From the NCBI GenBank assembly GCA_020744425.1, contig JAGMUV010000002.1, positions 3,392,501-3,456,500 of the forward strand: a stretch of 64,000 nucleotides of DNA, in the 5' to 3' direction. The position numbers were made by a program, and so were the translations under genes. Below are positions 33,455-44,935 of the stretch, piece after piece. This stretch comes from Dactylonectria macrodidyma. Taxonomy: Eukaryota > Ascomycota > Sordariomycetes > Hypocreales > Nectriaceae. Each line of letters begins with the position of its first letter. Position 1 is the first letter of the stretch. The notes under the pieces are model-generated. The model was not told where the DNA came from and made no database searches. It worked only from the letters and a program-made list of their open reading frames with translations.

Positions 33455-35168
33455 GATGTCGAATACTTGAAGATATTATTAATCCTCTCTTTTTCTCAAA
33501 GTGGGTGAGGGGCACAGCGGGTAGGAGGAAGTGCCTATGACAATACTCACGAATCTGTGAATGAAGGCGAGCTATAGTCAATCACGGTATGATGATTAAG
33601 TGAGACGAGGGATCAAAATGACTCTGGTAGTAGATTGGTAATCAGCCCAACTAGAGTTGTCGAAGGTGATGGAGGCATAAAGACGTGGTGGAGGTTTCGG
33701 ATCTGCGATGGGTGTGAACCCCGAGGGATTGCTGCAAGATGCGGGTGGATGATGAGGTGCTTAGGACCAGTGCCTAGCCAATAACGAGGCCGTGCTGGCC
33801 CCTTGGATTGCTCGCTCAAGGGAAGATACAGCGCCACAGTCAGTTCCTTTCAGACAGCTACAGCGCCACCGCTCTCCGGCATCGCGGCACTAATTAGGTG
33901 TTGTACTGCAGCGCGAGGGCTTTGGAGGTGGAACTGAATCATCCGCAGTGACGTCAGGCTCTGTGAGACGTATTACTTATTTGGAAACCAGCCGGGGCAC
34001 TGTTTGCTGTGTATATTCTCCGTTGGGGAATTGGTTGCTCTGTGCTGTCCTACCAATGGCGCATGATGCCTCTTCACCAGGGTTATTCAACTCCCGAAAG
34101 GGCTGCACTACGTATCTAGTCTACACCGATGCAACGAACATTCACACACAGCCCGAACTGGGGAGACAACCGTGCCGTGGATCCGGGGAGGTAAAAGTTA
34201 TTCGGATCCGGAAGTGGACGTGGCTTCAGCCTCACAAGTCTCGAGCGAGTTTCAGGCCTCCCAAAGTCCCAAAGCTTGACAGGTGTTGGGAATAAGCCCA
34301 ACAGCCCGACTATCGGATGCCGAAGGCGTCACGACTGCATCGCACGGCATCGTGGGGCTCCTTACAGGGCTGCTTTGCCTCAGCCGCACTAGATGACCAT
34401 GCGGAACTTGCTAGGAGCGGCAGACAGCCACCTTTGCCAGTGCTCTCTCTCGCTCTCTGTTGTCTCTCCTGCTGGTGTGGCCACATATTTTGCTGGAGAC
34501 GAGGTTAGCCAAGCAAAAAGGAATCCGGCCAAGACCAAGGGCCAAGACAAGAAACCCCAGCAAGTTCAGCCTGGCGACGTAATAATGCGATGGAACAGGC
34601 CGTCGGGCGTGACGAGTGGTATATTTTTCGGGACCCATGCAGCGCCGCTTTTGGGGGCCTCGGAGAAAGGCGTTGCATAGGGGGACGAGCCAAGGCCAAT
34701 GCCCAAAAGCCCAAAAGAAACCCCCGCTGGAGGGGCAATGGGATTGTGGAAACGGTAACAGCGGCACGCGAGCCAAGCCTGATTTTGCCCCTCAAATGGA
34801 TGATGGACGCTTCATGCGCCACAAGCCACAGGGCCCCTTGAAGCCCCAGGAGGTCCTTGACACTGCCCAGAGCCCTGTTCTAGGCCTGTAGGTGCCTTTA
34901 CACTGCCCCCGCGTAATTCCCTTCCCTTGCTGGTCCTGCTGTGCTCTCTCGTCCCTGCCTTGCGCGCATGCGTATCTGTGGTGGCTCCTCATCACTTCCC
35001 AACCTGCCCTATCCTCTTCACCTCCATCCTACTCCCTCACTTGGAGAAACACCTTCCCTTCTTCTCTCCTCAATCTCGGGCTCGCTCTTCTTCCATCAAT
35101 CTTCAGTTGCATCAGACCAGGAAAAGGAGCTCAGCATCCCTTTCCTTGCCTTCTAACCCCCCTCAATC
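33455..35168. promoter_or_regulatory. Divergent intergenic region between ChaC and penta-EF genes
   Basis: These 1.7 kb separate the ChaC start (-) from the penta-EF start (+). The last 250 bp before 35169 are pyrimidine-rich and probably form the penta-EF leader. Open frames in 34390-34890 overlap on all strands and resemble nothing known. Confidence 0.5.
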
Positions 35169-36294
35169 ATGGCGTACAACCGTCCCTCCAACGACGATGC
35201 CCTGCCTAGGTAGCTTTTTCTGCCCCTCTCTCTCCCCGCGCCTGCGCCTGCGCCCGCCAGCGCGGCTCTGCGATAGACGTCACCCATCATCCGTCACAAC
35301 GAACAAATGCTAACCCGCAGACGCCGCTTATAGATTCGCCGAGCCCGATGTACGTGTTGCCTCTGCAGGCCCAAATAGGACAATTCTCCCATTCCTTGCC
35401 ACGAAATTAACCTTCTTCCTGTACACAGAGACCCGGCCAGGCGCCTTCGCAACCCCCGCCTCAGCAACGACCACCACCGCAACAGCAGTACCACCAGCCT
35501 CAGCAAGCTCGATACGACCAAGTGACCTCGCCCACCCACCGCGACGCCCGCTCTCCCACCACCAACCAGCAGTCGTATGGCTACGGCCACATGTCACCGC
35601 CGCCCGTCCAAAGCGGCGGCAGACCCCCAGCCCATTACAACCGCCCAGCTGCGACCTCGCGCCCGCCGCCTACACCCGCTCCGGACACATCTGGCTCAGA
35701 CGCCTCACTTTTGCCCCTCTTCCGGGCTGTAGACAAAGATGGTGCGTGACCATGCCGATGTGCTTCCCCTCACCTTGAGTGGATAAGCCGGCAGCCTCCT
35801 CACGGTCAGCCTTATTAACCCTTTCCCCAGGAACTGGCCATCTCTCAGAACGGGAGCTCTCTGCCGCGCTCGTCAATGGTGACTGGACCTCCTTCGACCC
35901 CCAAACCGTCCGCATGATGATCCGCATGTTCGACTCGGACCGCAGTGGCACTATCGGCTTCGAGGAGTTCTGCGGCCTCTGGTCGTTCCTCGCCTCCTGG
36001 CGCACCCTCTTCGATCGCTTCGACGCCGACCACAGCGGCAACATTTCTCTTCCCGAGTTCACCAACGCCTTGGTCGCCTTCCGCTACCGCCTCAGTCCCC
36101 AGTTTGTTGAGCTCTTATTCCACACCTACGACAAGCGCAACGAAGGGGTCATGAGCTTCGACCTTTTCGTCCAGAGCTGCATCTCCTTGAAGCGTATGAC
36201 CGATGTCTTCAAGAAGTATGACGATGACCGCGACGGCTACATCACACTAAGCTTCGAGGACTTTTTGACCGAGATTCTCAAGCAGCTCAAGTAG
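35169..36294 (+). CDS. PEF1: Penta-EF-hand calcium-binding protein (Pef1/ALG-2-like)
   Basis: Exons 35169-35209, 35334-35349 (16 nt), 35429-35741 and 35831-36294 give 277 residues. Residues 1 to about 108 are Pro/Gln-rich and disordered. Five EF-hands follow: DKDGTGHLSERE (121-132) split by intron 3, DSDRSGTIGFEE (158-169), DADHSGNISLPE (188-199), a degenerate fourth around YDKRNEGVMSF, and a fifth DDDRDGYITLSFED. The first three loops have canonical Ca ligands. Pro/Gln-rich N-terminus plus five EF-hands is the ALG-2/peflin/Pef1 architecture. These proteins dimerise through the last EF-hand and act as calcium sensors at ER exit sites, membranes and the bud neck. The first acceptor (GCAG at 35320) would bring an early TAG, so TATAG at 35333 was chosen. 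Confidence 0.88.
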
Positions 36295-36874
36295 GCACCG
36301 CATGCAAGGCGTGCGGCGAGTCCGAGAAGCTAGACCTGAATATGTCAAATTTGAAGGGAAGAAAACCAAATCTATGAAGGATTTAGACAAAGTCGTGAAA
36401 CGAGTTGTATGTATCTTGGGGAGCTGAACAATGAGCACTACCGTCCACGTGTGGCATGAGATGAAATAGTCGAGAGTGGATGGACAGATGGATGATACCC
36501 TAGGTCGAGGTTGTGGATCCTGACTTAGACACAGACGAAACTTGGCTTCATGAAACCCAGCACATAAATCAAGCTATTATTTTTCTGTCTTGAGCACGAA
36601 TTTGTGCGACTACAATGCGCTCTCGTGAAGGAGATACCTAACCAGACAAAAGAACGACCGGGCAAAATGAAAACCGCCCTGCTGTACCTCCTAACAGTGC
36701 ACAGGAACCTACGTTATTAGTTACTGGGGTATGATAGTCAACTGTAAACCCGACTTAGACGAGGCCAATGGTGTACTTCAAAGCTAGAAGCTGTCCACCG
36801 TGATCGTCTCATCATGCCCACAACGCCTCATTTGGTTCCCTCCTAACTGGCGAACACCAAACGACCATACATAT
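36295..36874. other. Convergent 3' intergenic region
   Basis: These 580 bp lie between the penta-EF stop (+) and the stop of the beta-lactamase-fold gene (-). AT-rich, with no exon or notable repeat seen. Confidence 0.5.
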
Positions 36875-38269
36875 TCAATAGATCATGGATGCCCTCCTGG
36901 CCTTCTTTGTCGCCGCGTCTGGGTCCCAGATGCCCTCACTTGTCAGGGCAACATCCTCTCCGGCGGCAAGAGATAAAATCTCCGTAAGGGGGGCCTTCTT
37001 GTCGCCGTCCCGGGCAGCGTTGCTAAGTTCCTGTTGCACCTCGCTCTGTCGGTAGCGGCGCGTACGAGCCATCCGGCCGGCCATTCGACCCGCCCACCCC
37101 TGACGGGTGTTGCGCCCGGCGTCGTGGGCGCTCACCCAAGCTTTGGCGCCGAGCGCGGTGGCGATCTTCTGGCCGTCGGGCAAGCCGGAGTTGATGGAAC
37201 CGGGAAGCCACCAGGGCCCAGCTACGGCGTCGAAGCAGTGGAGCAGCGCCGTCAGTGGCAGGGCGGCTTCGGCGACGAGGTGAGTGGTTGCGTAGGGCTC
37301 GAGGCTCTGGTAGGTGATGCCGTGAGGGGAGAAGATGATGGAGATGGAGCGGTCGCGGGTGTGCGGCGAAACGGAGGCGTTTGAGCGGGTGGAACGGTTG
37401 GATCGCATCCGGCGTAGTGGGGGAGGAGACTCAGGAGGAGAGGGAGGAGGGGCATGAGAGGGAGAAGCCGGAACCAGCGGCGTCAGTGGGAATGGGAAGG
37501 GAGGGAGTGTCATCTCGTAGGAGGCTCTCTTAGCCTGGAGTGTCGTGGGAGGCATTGGGAAGGGATATACCGTCGAAGTGTCGGATCTGTGTCTGAAGTG
37601 CAATATTATCGGCGAGAGGGGGGGAGGCGAGGAGAGTTTAGAGCCTCGACGAAAGCCAGATGTTTTGGGAGTCACCGGCGGAGTGAGGATAGGGCGATAG
37701 AAGGACATGGGACGAGAAGGGGGCGGGCGGTAAGTAATGCCCACGGCCGCATGGACTCGCCAGCGATCCTTTTTCTGAGTGATGAAGGAAACGGTGACTT
37801 CTCCAGGGTCTCCTCCATGGTGTTGAGGTGGGACAGAGACTCGAGTTGTCGTCTCCCTTCCAATAACACGAGGATCCTCCCATTTCTGCAACGTCAAGAC
37901 CTTTTCCTTGTCGAAGAGCTTCCAGCTGCGGATCAGCTTGGCCGCAGCTGGCTCAGCTAGAACCACGATCTTGGAGTTGGCCCGGGACAGCTGCTTGAGT
38001 GTGTCCTTGTTGCAGTGATCACTCCTATCTCTGCTGATGATGACGAGATCAGGTTCGGGGAGCTGTCGGAGTGATGTGATGCGTAATGCCTTCTCGTGAG
38101 CTGTGCAGTATTTGGTTGAGTAGGCGTCGTGGCTTCTCATAGACTCTGGGCCGGGAATCCAGGGGTCCAAGAGAATTCGAAAGGGCGCTTGTTCGAGGCC
38201 TGTGCCGATAGGCTCGAGGGTTAGCAAGAATGAGGCATCGCCATTGAGTTGTTTGACTGTCAGTGCCAT
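36875..38269 (-). CDS. Degenerate metallo-beta-lactamase-fold (UlaG-like) fungal protein
   Basis: A single open exon of 464 residues from ATG 38269. An in-frame extension to 38395 exists, but MALTVKQLNGDASFLL is a natural start of the first fold strand. The order ILLDPWIPGP, then DLVIISRDRSDHCNKDTLKQ (about 75-94), then KIVVLAEPAAAKLIRSW follows UlaG-type beta-lactamase-superfamily hydrolases. In the metal motif HxHxDH the first two His are Arg here (R80, R82), while D84 and H85 remain. A Pro/Ser-rich insert of about 130 residues (for example FPFPLTPLVPASP) separates this from a second conserved part with IIFSPHGITYQSLEP and LLHCFDAVAGPWWLPG. Function is unknown. Loss of two ligands suggests altered metal binding or a non-enzymatic role. 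The call rests on fold-like motif order. Confidence 0.75.
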   Translation of the reverse strand: MALTVKQLNGDASFLLTLEPIGTGLEQAPFRILLDPWIPGPESMRSHDAYSTKYCTAHEKALRITSLRQLPEPDLVIISRDRSDHCNKDTLKQLSRANSKIVVLAEPAAAKLIRSWKLFDKEKVLTLQKWEDPRVIGRETTTRVSVPPQHHGGDPGEVTVSFITQKKDRWRVHAAVGITYRPPPSRPMSFYRPILTPPVTPKTSGFRRGSKLSSPPPLSPIILHFRHRSDTSTVYPFPMPPTTLQAKRASYEMTLPPFPFPLTPLVPASPSHAPPPSPPESPPPLRRMRSNRSTRSNASVSPHTRDRSISIIFSPHGITYQSLEPYATTHLVAEAALPLTALLHCFDAVAGPWWLPGSINSGLPDGQKIATALGAKAWVSAHDAGRNTRQGWAGRMAGRMARTRRYRQSEVQQELSNAARDGDKKAPLTEILSLAAGEDVALTSEGIWDPDAATKKARRASMIY

Positions 38270-39449
38270 TGCGAATAACTCGACATATGTATCAATTCTA
38301 GGAGCCAACGAGGATACTATAAACGAAACAATAAAATGCGCGCTATTAGATGGTTGAAGTATGTGAATGGCTTCAACAGGAGTCTCTGTGTTCAATGACT
38401 CTCATTTCTGAGACAGAGACGGATGCTGTTGGACTCGTCGCGGATCTTGACGTGGGCGAACGAAGCTTGATTAATGACTGCAGAAAATGACCAAAGACCG
38501 CAAACAGAGACACGGGGCAGCGCATTGAGAAGACTGTTCGCCGACGCAATAGAGTTGGTGGCATGAAGGCCAAATGGGGACCATGGGCGAGCCATCGGGG
38601 CCCAGACGGCCCAATTGAATGGCCGTGGCTTGGTTCACGAAGGAATCCGGTCGTTGTGAAGAAAGTATATCTTCATTTTCCAGCATGCAAGACAACAAGA
38701 ATTGGATAAGTGTTCCCCATGTCCGTGACCATCGAATTGTACATCCACCTCACGATGTGCGGCTTGAATAAGAATCGCATTCAAACAATCCGGCCAACGT
38801 GCCGGTTGATATGCAAGCCGACGTCCATAAGGCCATGTGAACAATACCGGGCGCAAACAGTCCAAACGTGGTGTTCGAGACCAGTGGCGCATAGCTCGAG
38901 ATAACATTCCTCACGTCTGGAGCTGGTTGGATTCAGCTGCCTCAAAAGCACCGGTCCCAAAAGCATGCCAGCCGGACGATACGCTCAAGCGGAACCAGGT
39001 AGGCATCGCATTGATAGATGTGTTCTTCGGGCACTGACACTTGCCAGACGGCTTCGCTTGAGGTTGAGAATGAAGGATTGTGACGTTGGTTTGGTAGCCC
39101 AGCAGCTCCGCTAAGGTCTTGTATGAATTCGCACGCAATCTTGTCTAGACACTTGTCTATAGTTGAGAGGAGAGTATGTTGCCTTGTTGGAAGTTGAGTG
39201 GTTCAACCAGATACACCATTGACTATCCCGAGTATGCTCTAACACGGTGAATACCGAGGAGATGGGAGTTAACGTTGGTGCAGGTAAGGTACGTATCTTC
39301 CCGCCATCTCAGACACATGGCGGAACCAGGTAGGTAGACTACCAACGCTGGATATTTTTGGTCAAGAACAGCTTCTCGGAAGCTATTCTGTGTGGTCCTG
39401 GTAGTAATAAGTATCTCGGCAAAAGCTCCTTGCCCAACAACAACAACAA

Positions 39450-39835
39450 TTAACAAACCAACAAAACCAACAAGCCAGTCCAAAGCGACACAGACTGGAC
39501 GAGCGTTTCCAGCGACCTGGACCAGGGTTCCAACGTGGGTTCTAACATGGTGGCTATCGCGGCAAGGATGAGAAGAGCGAGTGGAGATTTCTTTGTGAGC
39601 AGCGAGTAAAGCGCGGTCTTGGGATTGCGACGCATGGGTGTCTACCCAGGAAATTTCTTTTGTCTGGTCAGCTGGACGATCCAAAGCTGGCGAGCTCCGC
39701 CCACCGCAGCTCCAAAGAGGATCCAGCCCAACCAGCCGGCAGCGATAGTTGCCCCGTTGGTGGCAGGTACCTGTGGTTTGCTGTTGACAGGATGTTGCAG
39801 GTGCAGACAAGCTAGAGAACCCCGATGAGGCTTTT
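39450..39835 (-). pseudogene. Possible relic of a membrane-protein gene
   Basis: Two adjacent minus-strand frames encode membrane-like peptides. The upstream one includes IAAGWLGWILFGAAVGGARQ and ends KKFPG-stop near 39645. It overlaps in sense with a second frame (39635-39450) containing KSPLALLILAAIATM and SLWTGLLVLLVC. The hydrophobic composition, GC content and proximity suggest one gene broken by a frameshift or stop, or exons of an unrecognised gene. No family is recognised and no convincing splice joins them. Confidence 0.25.
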
Positions 39836-42543
39836 GTGACGGTTGCGTTACCTGTACACGAGGTTGTCAGCGTCTACTCGCTGGCTCAGGTCTATTCGAC
39901 AGTGCGTATCACCTCGTAGGTACTGAGACATGAAGGCACGAGATGGCATCTTTAAGCGGCTCCAGATAAGTGGCGGTGGTTTAGGATCCCTCCCGTCGAC
40001 TCTTGAGGAAAGAGGATATTTGCCATCATCAGTCTTTCCCAGTTCGGGTGGAGCGACAAGTGAGAAATCTTTTTTTGGGTCTTATCCTTATCCGTTCCCG
40101 TGCCTGTCTGGGTTTCCAGTTGCTCTGCAGCAGGTGCAGGCCGTCTGCACTTTGCCCCCCCCCCCCATTTTCTTCATTTCTTCATGTCTTCGCTTTTACA
40201 GGGACTCCCACGTCCTCCAAATGCCTCGACACCCGCAGCACCCACTTTTGCTGCCGGAGCCAGGCCACCTTCCTTGTCCTCCACCTTTTGAAGGAATCTA
40301 GAAAGTGCGCAGTACCATTCAAAGCCTCCAAGCCTGTTAGGGTGCGCTAGACAACAGGGAACAGTACCGCTGACGATTGCCGCGATTTAGGCGGTGCTGC
40401 GCGGGGTCACCGCCCTGGAGAATAAAGCCGGACTTATCAAAGCATGACCTCGGCTGGTTGGTCTCGCGACAAACTCGGTCTCTCGGGCCTGGCCCCCAAG
40501 GACTGTGTACTCAACCCTCCATCACATCACCAAGTACCGTGACTACCTCAGCGCGGACTCATCAATCCATCCATCCATCTTTGAGGAAAACCTTTGTGTT
40601 CTCTCACCGCTTGCCTAGTCTTGAACTGACGGGCCAGTGCTCGACACTGAGCCGTCGCAAGCGAGGAACCATATCTCCTGACTGACTCTTTATCCCCCGG
40701 ACAGTCTGTTGTAGGGCCACAGGACCCCCTGGCCAGTGATGTCACCATCCCCTCACAAGACCCGAGGGTGTGGTGTTGTGTACCCAAGGCGCCTGCCTGC
40801 CTTTTGCTTTGCGCGCCTTGTTTGTGTCAAAAGTCATGCTTCGGAGCTACCAACCCACCTTCAAAGGTACCTATGTCCCTCTCAAATCACAGTGCTCACC
40901 TGCAGGATCGAGGCCTGAGGTCGCCCATGGGCCACGGTTCGAACGACCATATACTTCTCGCCATCTCGCCACTAGCTGTTCCGTACCTCAGGTTCACGCC
41001 CCCCCTTCTGATTTGGGATGTGATTCGATACCCATGCGGCGACGACTCCGGCACCGACATCGACATTGACTCGATGCGAACCGCCGCTCAGCGCCACCTC
41101 GGTCGCTGAGATTCCAGCTCCTCGACTGGCCCTTGCATGGCTCGAGCTCCGTCTCGGCCTCTCTGATGAGCTCCGGTCCCATGGCCCAGCTCGTGGCAAG
41201 AGTCATGCAAAACGACAACTCATGGTGTACATGTGATGGTCAACAGCCGGAGTTGGGTTAGGGACAAGACGTGTGGCAGTTGACCTTGGTTTCGGCCCCG
41301 CCGATTCTTGGCCATGGCGGCCGGCCGGATCAGTGGCCATCCAATCCAGTCTTGCACTTTGTAGTACCTGACGCCAGTCTACCAGATACCTTACTCAACG
41401 GTTGCCGACGAGGCCTGCCAGGCGCAACGTGAGAGCATCCAACAGGAAATGGAAGTTTGGAAGGTACCGAATAGGACACTGATGAGTGAAGTATTCGTAT
41501 CTTAGCTCGGCCGTCTCCATCAGGTTGGTGGAGAGGCATGCTACAGGTGGGCGAAAGCTCTGCTTCACTCACACGCCGCTCCAAAGCACGGGCGAGGCGA
41601 AGGGTCCTTCAGCCAGGGACCCAGCTCCACCCTCAATGGAGCTCCCCCCTGTCGCTTGAGTAGCTTCACTGACCTGCAGCACCTTTCACTGACCTTTCAG
41701 ATGGCACCAGATTTCGACAGTGACGGATTGTGCAGGCTCCATCCCACCTTGTCCACCTCGCCCAAGTCGCCCAAATCGTCCAGCTCCATCCGTCCAGAGC
41801 CAGAGACAACCAGCATCAGCTCCACTGCCAGCCACCCCATCCTCTCCCCACCGTCACCCCCTCCGAGTCATTGCAATGGGAGCCAATTGATTTGCTCGCG
41901 ACGGGCGCTTGGGCCATGGTCCCTCGTGGTGCTGGTGCTTGCTCATGCTTGCTCATGCCTGCTCCTGCTGTGCTCATACCTGCTGGATGCTTGCTTGGGT
42001 TTTGTTCTGCTGTGGCTGCTGATGGATGCTTGGAAGAAGCTTCCCTGCTCCAGCCCAAGTCGCGTCCCCCCAATCCCCCAATCCAATGCCACAGAGAGCG
42101 CAGGGAAAGGTCAGGTTTGTGCTTCTCGCCCAGGGCCTAGAAGACCTGCTACACACAGCTGCTGTACCCGCCCCCCAAGCTTCAGCCCCATGCCATTGGT
42201 CCCCAGCGATAAGTCGTTCGAGGGAGATCGCCAGCAAAAAGACGTCGAGATTCGTCGCCGTCCGCCGTCGAGTGACAACCGTCCCGGCGCCTTTCCGTCT
42301 GTCTGCCCACACGCCCTCTCACGCCCTCTCCCGCAACGCAGGGTTTTTTTTTTTTTTCCTCTTTCCACTGGCTCTTCCACTTCTACTTTGTGCCTCCGTC
42401 GGTCCTCCTTCTGTAGTAGTTAGTGCCCGGTCCAGTGGGTGTTTCGCGCGTCTCGGTACTGGTCCTGATGCTGCTGGCTCGTCCGTGATATGGGGTGTGG
42501 ACGCACTGAAAGCTCCTCGACCTCTGCAAGCTCAGCTGGTCGG

Positions 42544-42625
42544 CACACACGCACACACTCTCACACACTCACGCACACGCCCTCTCACTCTCACTCGCTC
42601 TCACACTCTTTCGCTCTCTTTCCTC
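42544..42625 (+). repeat. CA/CT microsatellite in probable leader
   Basis: About 80 bp consist of alternating CACACA, CTCACA and CTCTC units (ACACACGCACACACTC, then CTCTCACTCTCACTCGCTC). It lies about 570 bp upstream of the zinc-finger gene start. Confidence 0.85.
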
Positions 42626-43191
42626 TTACTCACCTATTCTCTCACACGCCTTACCCGAAGAAAGTATCCTTTCGCCTCCCACCTTCCGTCTCATTACCTT
42701 GTTAGCTCCGTGACCCTGCCGTCTTCTTTTCCCCCACGGATTGCGTACCGGCCTGCTCAACTCTTCCCTCTTCTCTACCTCGACTTTAATCTCTATCTTC
42801 CAGTCATACTCCTCGCGGGACCGTTTTGCCATACTTCCTCCCATCGGCATTCGTCCCAAACCTCTGCGTTCGGCACCTTGCCTAGATCCCAGTACACTTG
42901 GGTCTCGACTCTAGACAGTCGACTTCTCAAACATCAACCCTCAGCCGTCGCACTCCCCTCGACATCCATTCGCAATCGCCAATCCCGGTCCGAAACGGCT
43001 CTTGTAACACATCGCCCATGATCCAGGGCAACTCCTGCCACCATCCTCGAGCTGCGCCTTGAAATGCTCCGGAATCATCAAGCTATCTCCTCGCCAATTG
43101 AACCGTTCACCCTCTCAATTCCCGACTCTTCATTGTCTTCTTATTATCACCCACACCCCACCGAAGAGGCATTGTTCATGGTGGGGTCAAG

Positions 43192-44935
43192 ATGCCGCCT
43201 CGATCGTCCCTAACGTCTTCCTTTTCAATTACAGACTCCAACAATGAGGTCGTCTGTCCTCTGCGCAATCAAGATGGCTCCAGCTGTCGCAAGCGATGCA
43301 TCGGTGTAAGTTCCTCCATGGCTTTTCCTTGTCTGCCGCTCGCTACCCGTCCTCAAATCACCCGATCCTACACCTGCATCCGACCAGCGTTATCATGTCT
43401 CACCACCTTCCTATCTGCGAGCTACTGCGAGAGCTCCCGCATCTCCCCCCGCCCAAGGGCATCAAGCGTCGCCCACGATCTAACTCTAGCTGCGAACTAC
43501 AGGAAAAAAGATACCGCTCGATGCAGGAGCACATTCGGCGAGCACACCCCGAGCACTACATCTCCAAGCTCCCGGCCACCGAGGAGAGCTTCCTTCTCAT
43601 GATCAACACCCCGCCGTCGGAGCGCCGCCATCCCGACCAGAGCTCAGCTCCAGCTGCTCAGGGTTTGTCCCACTCTCAGCCTCAGCAAAGCTTGCCCCCG
43701 CCCGTTGACCACCTTCAAGGTTTTCACGAGCGTCACAACTATCACCGAGATGGGTCGAGCAATCCGGGTACTCCCCGGCATGCCGATGACCTTGGGGGTG
43801 TCGGCGGCGTCCCTGCTGGCCCTATGCTCGGCACTGCCAGTGCAGCTGCTGTTCTGGCAGAGCTCCATGGCGTCAAGAATGAAAGAGAGGCGGATTTCGA
43901 TGGTGTAAGCTCCGCTACCCCGCCCCTATCGATAAACTAAACCACCGCCACCCATAACAGGCTTGGACTAATCATCTCGCCTCTCTTATAGGACTATTAC
44001 TCGGACCTGGATGGGCGACGCAGGCCTCGAACATCCATAGAGCTGCCCCCTCTCAACCTCTCGAACCATGACATCACCAGCGACCCGTATTCATCTACCA
44101 AATCCAATCGTCAGCGCGATTTCCTTCCTTCCATTCTAGCCAATTCACCCCCAGGAAGGTCCTCGACGCTTCCACCCCTTCAGCGGCCTCTTGGACCAAA
44201 TCGACCTCGCAAGCAGTCTGTGACGAAGCGAGGAAGGGAGGCTCACCACAAGAAGAAGAACTCACGTGGATCCGCGACGGAGTGGCTGCGACGAATTCAG
44301 AACGAGGAGCGTTATAGACCAGGTAATGACCGGAAAGCTCTTTCCGCTGAACCCTCTGCAGACTTTGGGAAACGGTGGGAAGACCTCATTGATGCAGCTG
44401 ACCAGGCTGCCTCGGCTGCCGGAGATATTGATGAAGATCGCACACCTGTACGTCACCTTCGACTCTTGACTCTCGACTCTCGACCCCGAGATGCCTTGAC
44501 TAACCCTATTCTCAGGTCCCTCAATCTCCCGTTTCAATCCACAGGGCTTCTATGCCACCATTCTCTCACCAGGTGCAGTTCCAACCAGGGAGCTATCAGG
44601 CATCTCCGCTCCAGCAGGCGCTCACCCCGCCTTCGTACGGACAGGATGGCATTGAACCGTTCCCCTCAGTGGAGAGCGGCGAGAATTTCCACATTGGATC
44701 TCGAGGCTTGTCCAATTCATCGCCGACGTACTCGGCGCAGACGATCCAGATCTACTGCGCCGCTTGTCAGGGGTTCTCCCTGTTGAAAGACTCTTATGCA
44801 TGCACTGAATGTATTTGCGGACTATGTCCTACTTGTGTTGAAGTTCTCATGGCGGAGCATGGAGCGCGAAGGAAGTGTCCCCGCTGTGCTACAATTGGCG
44901 GGCGGTTCAAACCTTTCCAGCTCGACATTAGATGA
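43192..44935 (+). CDS. Fungal zinc-finger protein: C2H2-like N-terminus and Cys-rich RING-like C-terminus
   Basis: Exons 43192-43305, 43503-43904, 43992-44447 and 44516-44935, all phase 0, give 463 residues. Introns are 197, 87 and 68 nt; the last has a TGACTAACC branch point. The N-terminus has CPLRNQDGSSCRKRC joined by splicing to EKRYRSMQEHIRRAHPEHY, a C2H2-like unit (Cys...Cys, His...His) that is well conserved in Pezizomycotina as I recall. The C-terminus has CAACQGF, CTECICGLCPTC and KCPRC, eight or so Cys in C-x2-C pairs, consistent with a cross-brace RING-like or zinc-ribbon module, directly before the C-terminus. The middle is disordered with a basic stretch (KRGREAHHKKKNSRG). The role is unknown; DNA-binding regulator or E3-ligase-like factor are both possible. 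Confidence 0.85.

Larger units (their letters stand above)
38270..43191. other. Intergenic desert of 4.9 kb
   Basis: No intact gene is supported. The region holds a hydrophobic broken frame on the minus strand at about 39450-39830 and palindromic CTAGGTAC-like motifs at 39286-39340 and near 39767. It also has a C10 run near 40158-40167, TGCTCATGC repeats at about 41938-41985, a T15 run at about 42344-42358, and a CA/CT microsatellite at 42544-42625. From about 42540 to 43191 the plus strand is strongly pyrimidine-rich, probably the long leader of the zinc-finger gene. Confidence 0.55.

Noticed and set aside
38373..38907. Overlapping minus-strand frames upstream of the beta-lactamase-fold gene
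   Set aside because: Short frames in all phases with no family resemblance and no consistent splicing.
42026..43021. 331-residue open frame on the plus strand
   Set aside because: It spans the T15 run and CA/CT microsatellite and consists of Ser/His/Thr/Leu low complexity. It is better explained as leader sequence.
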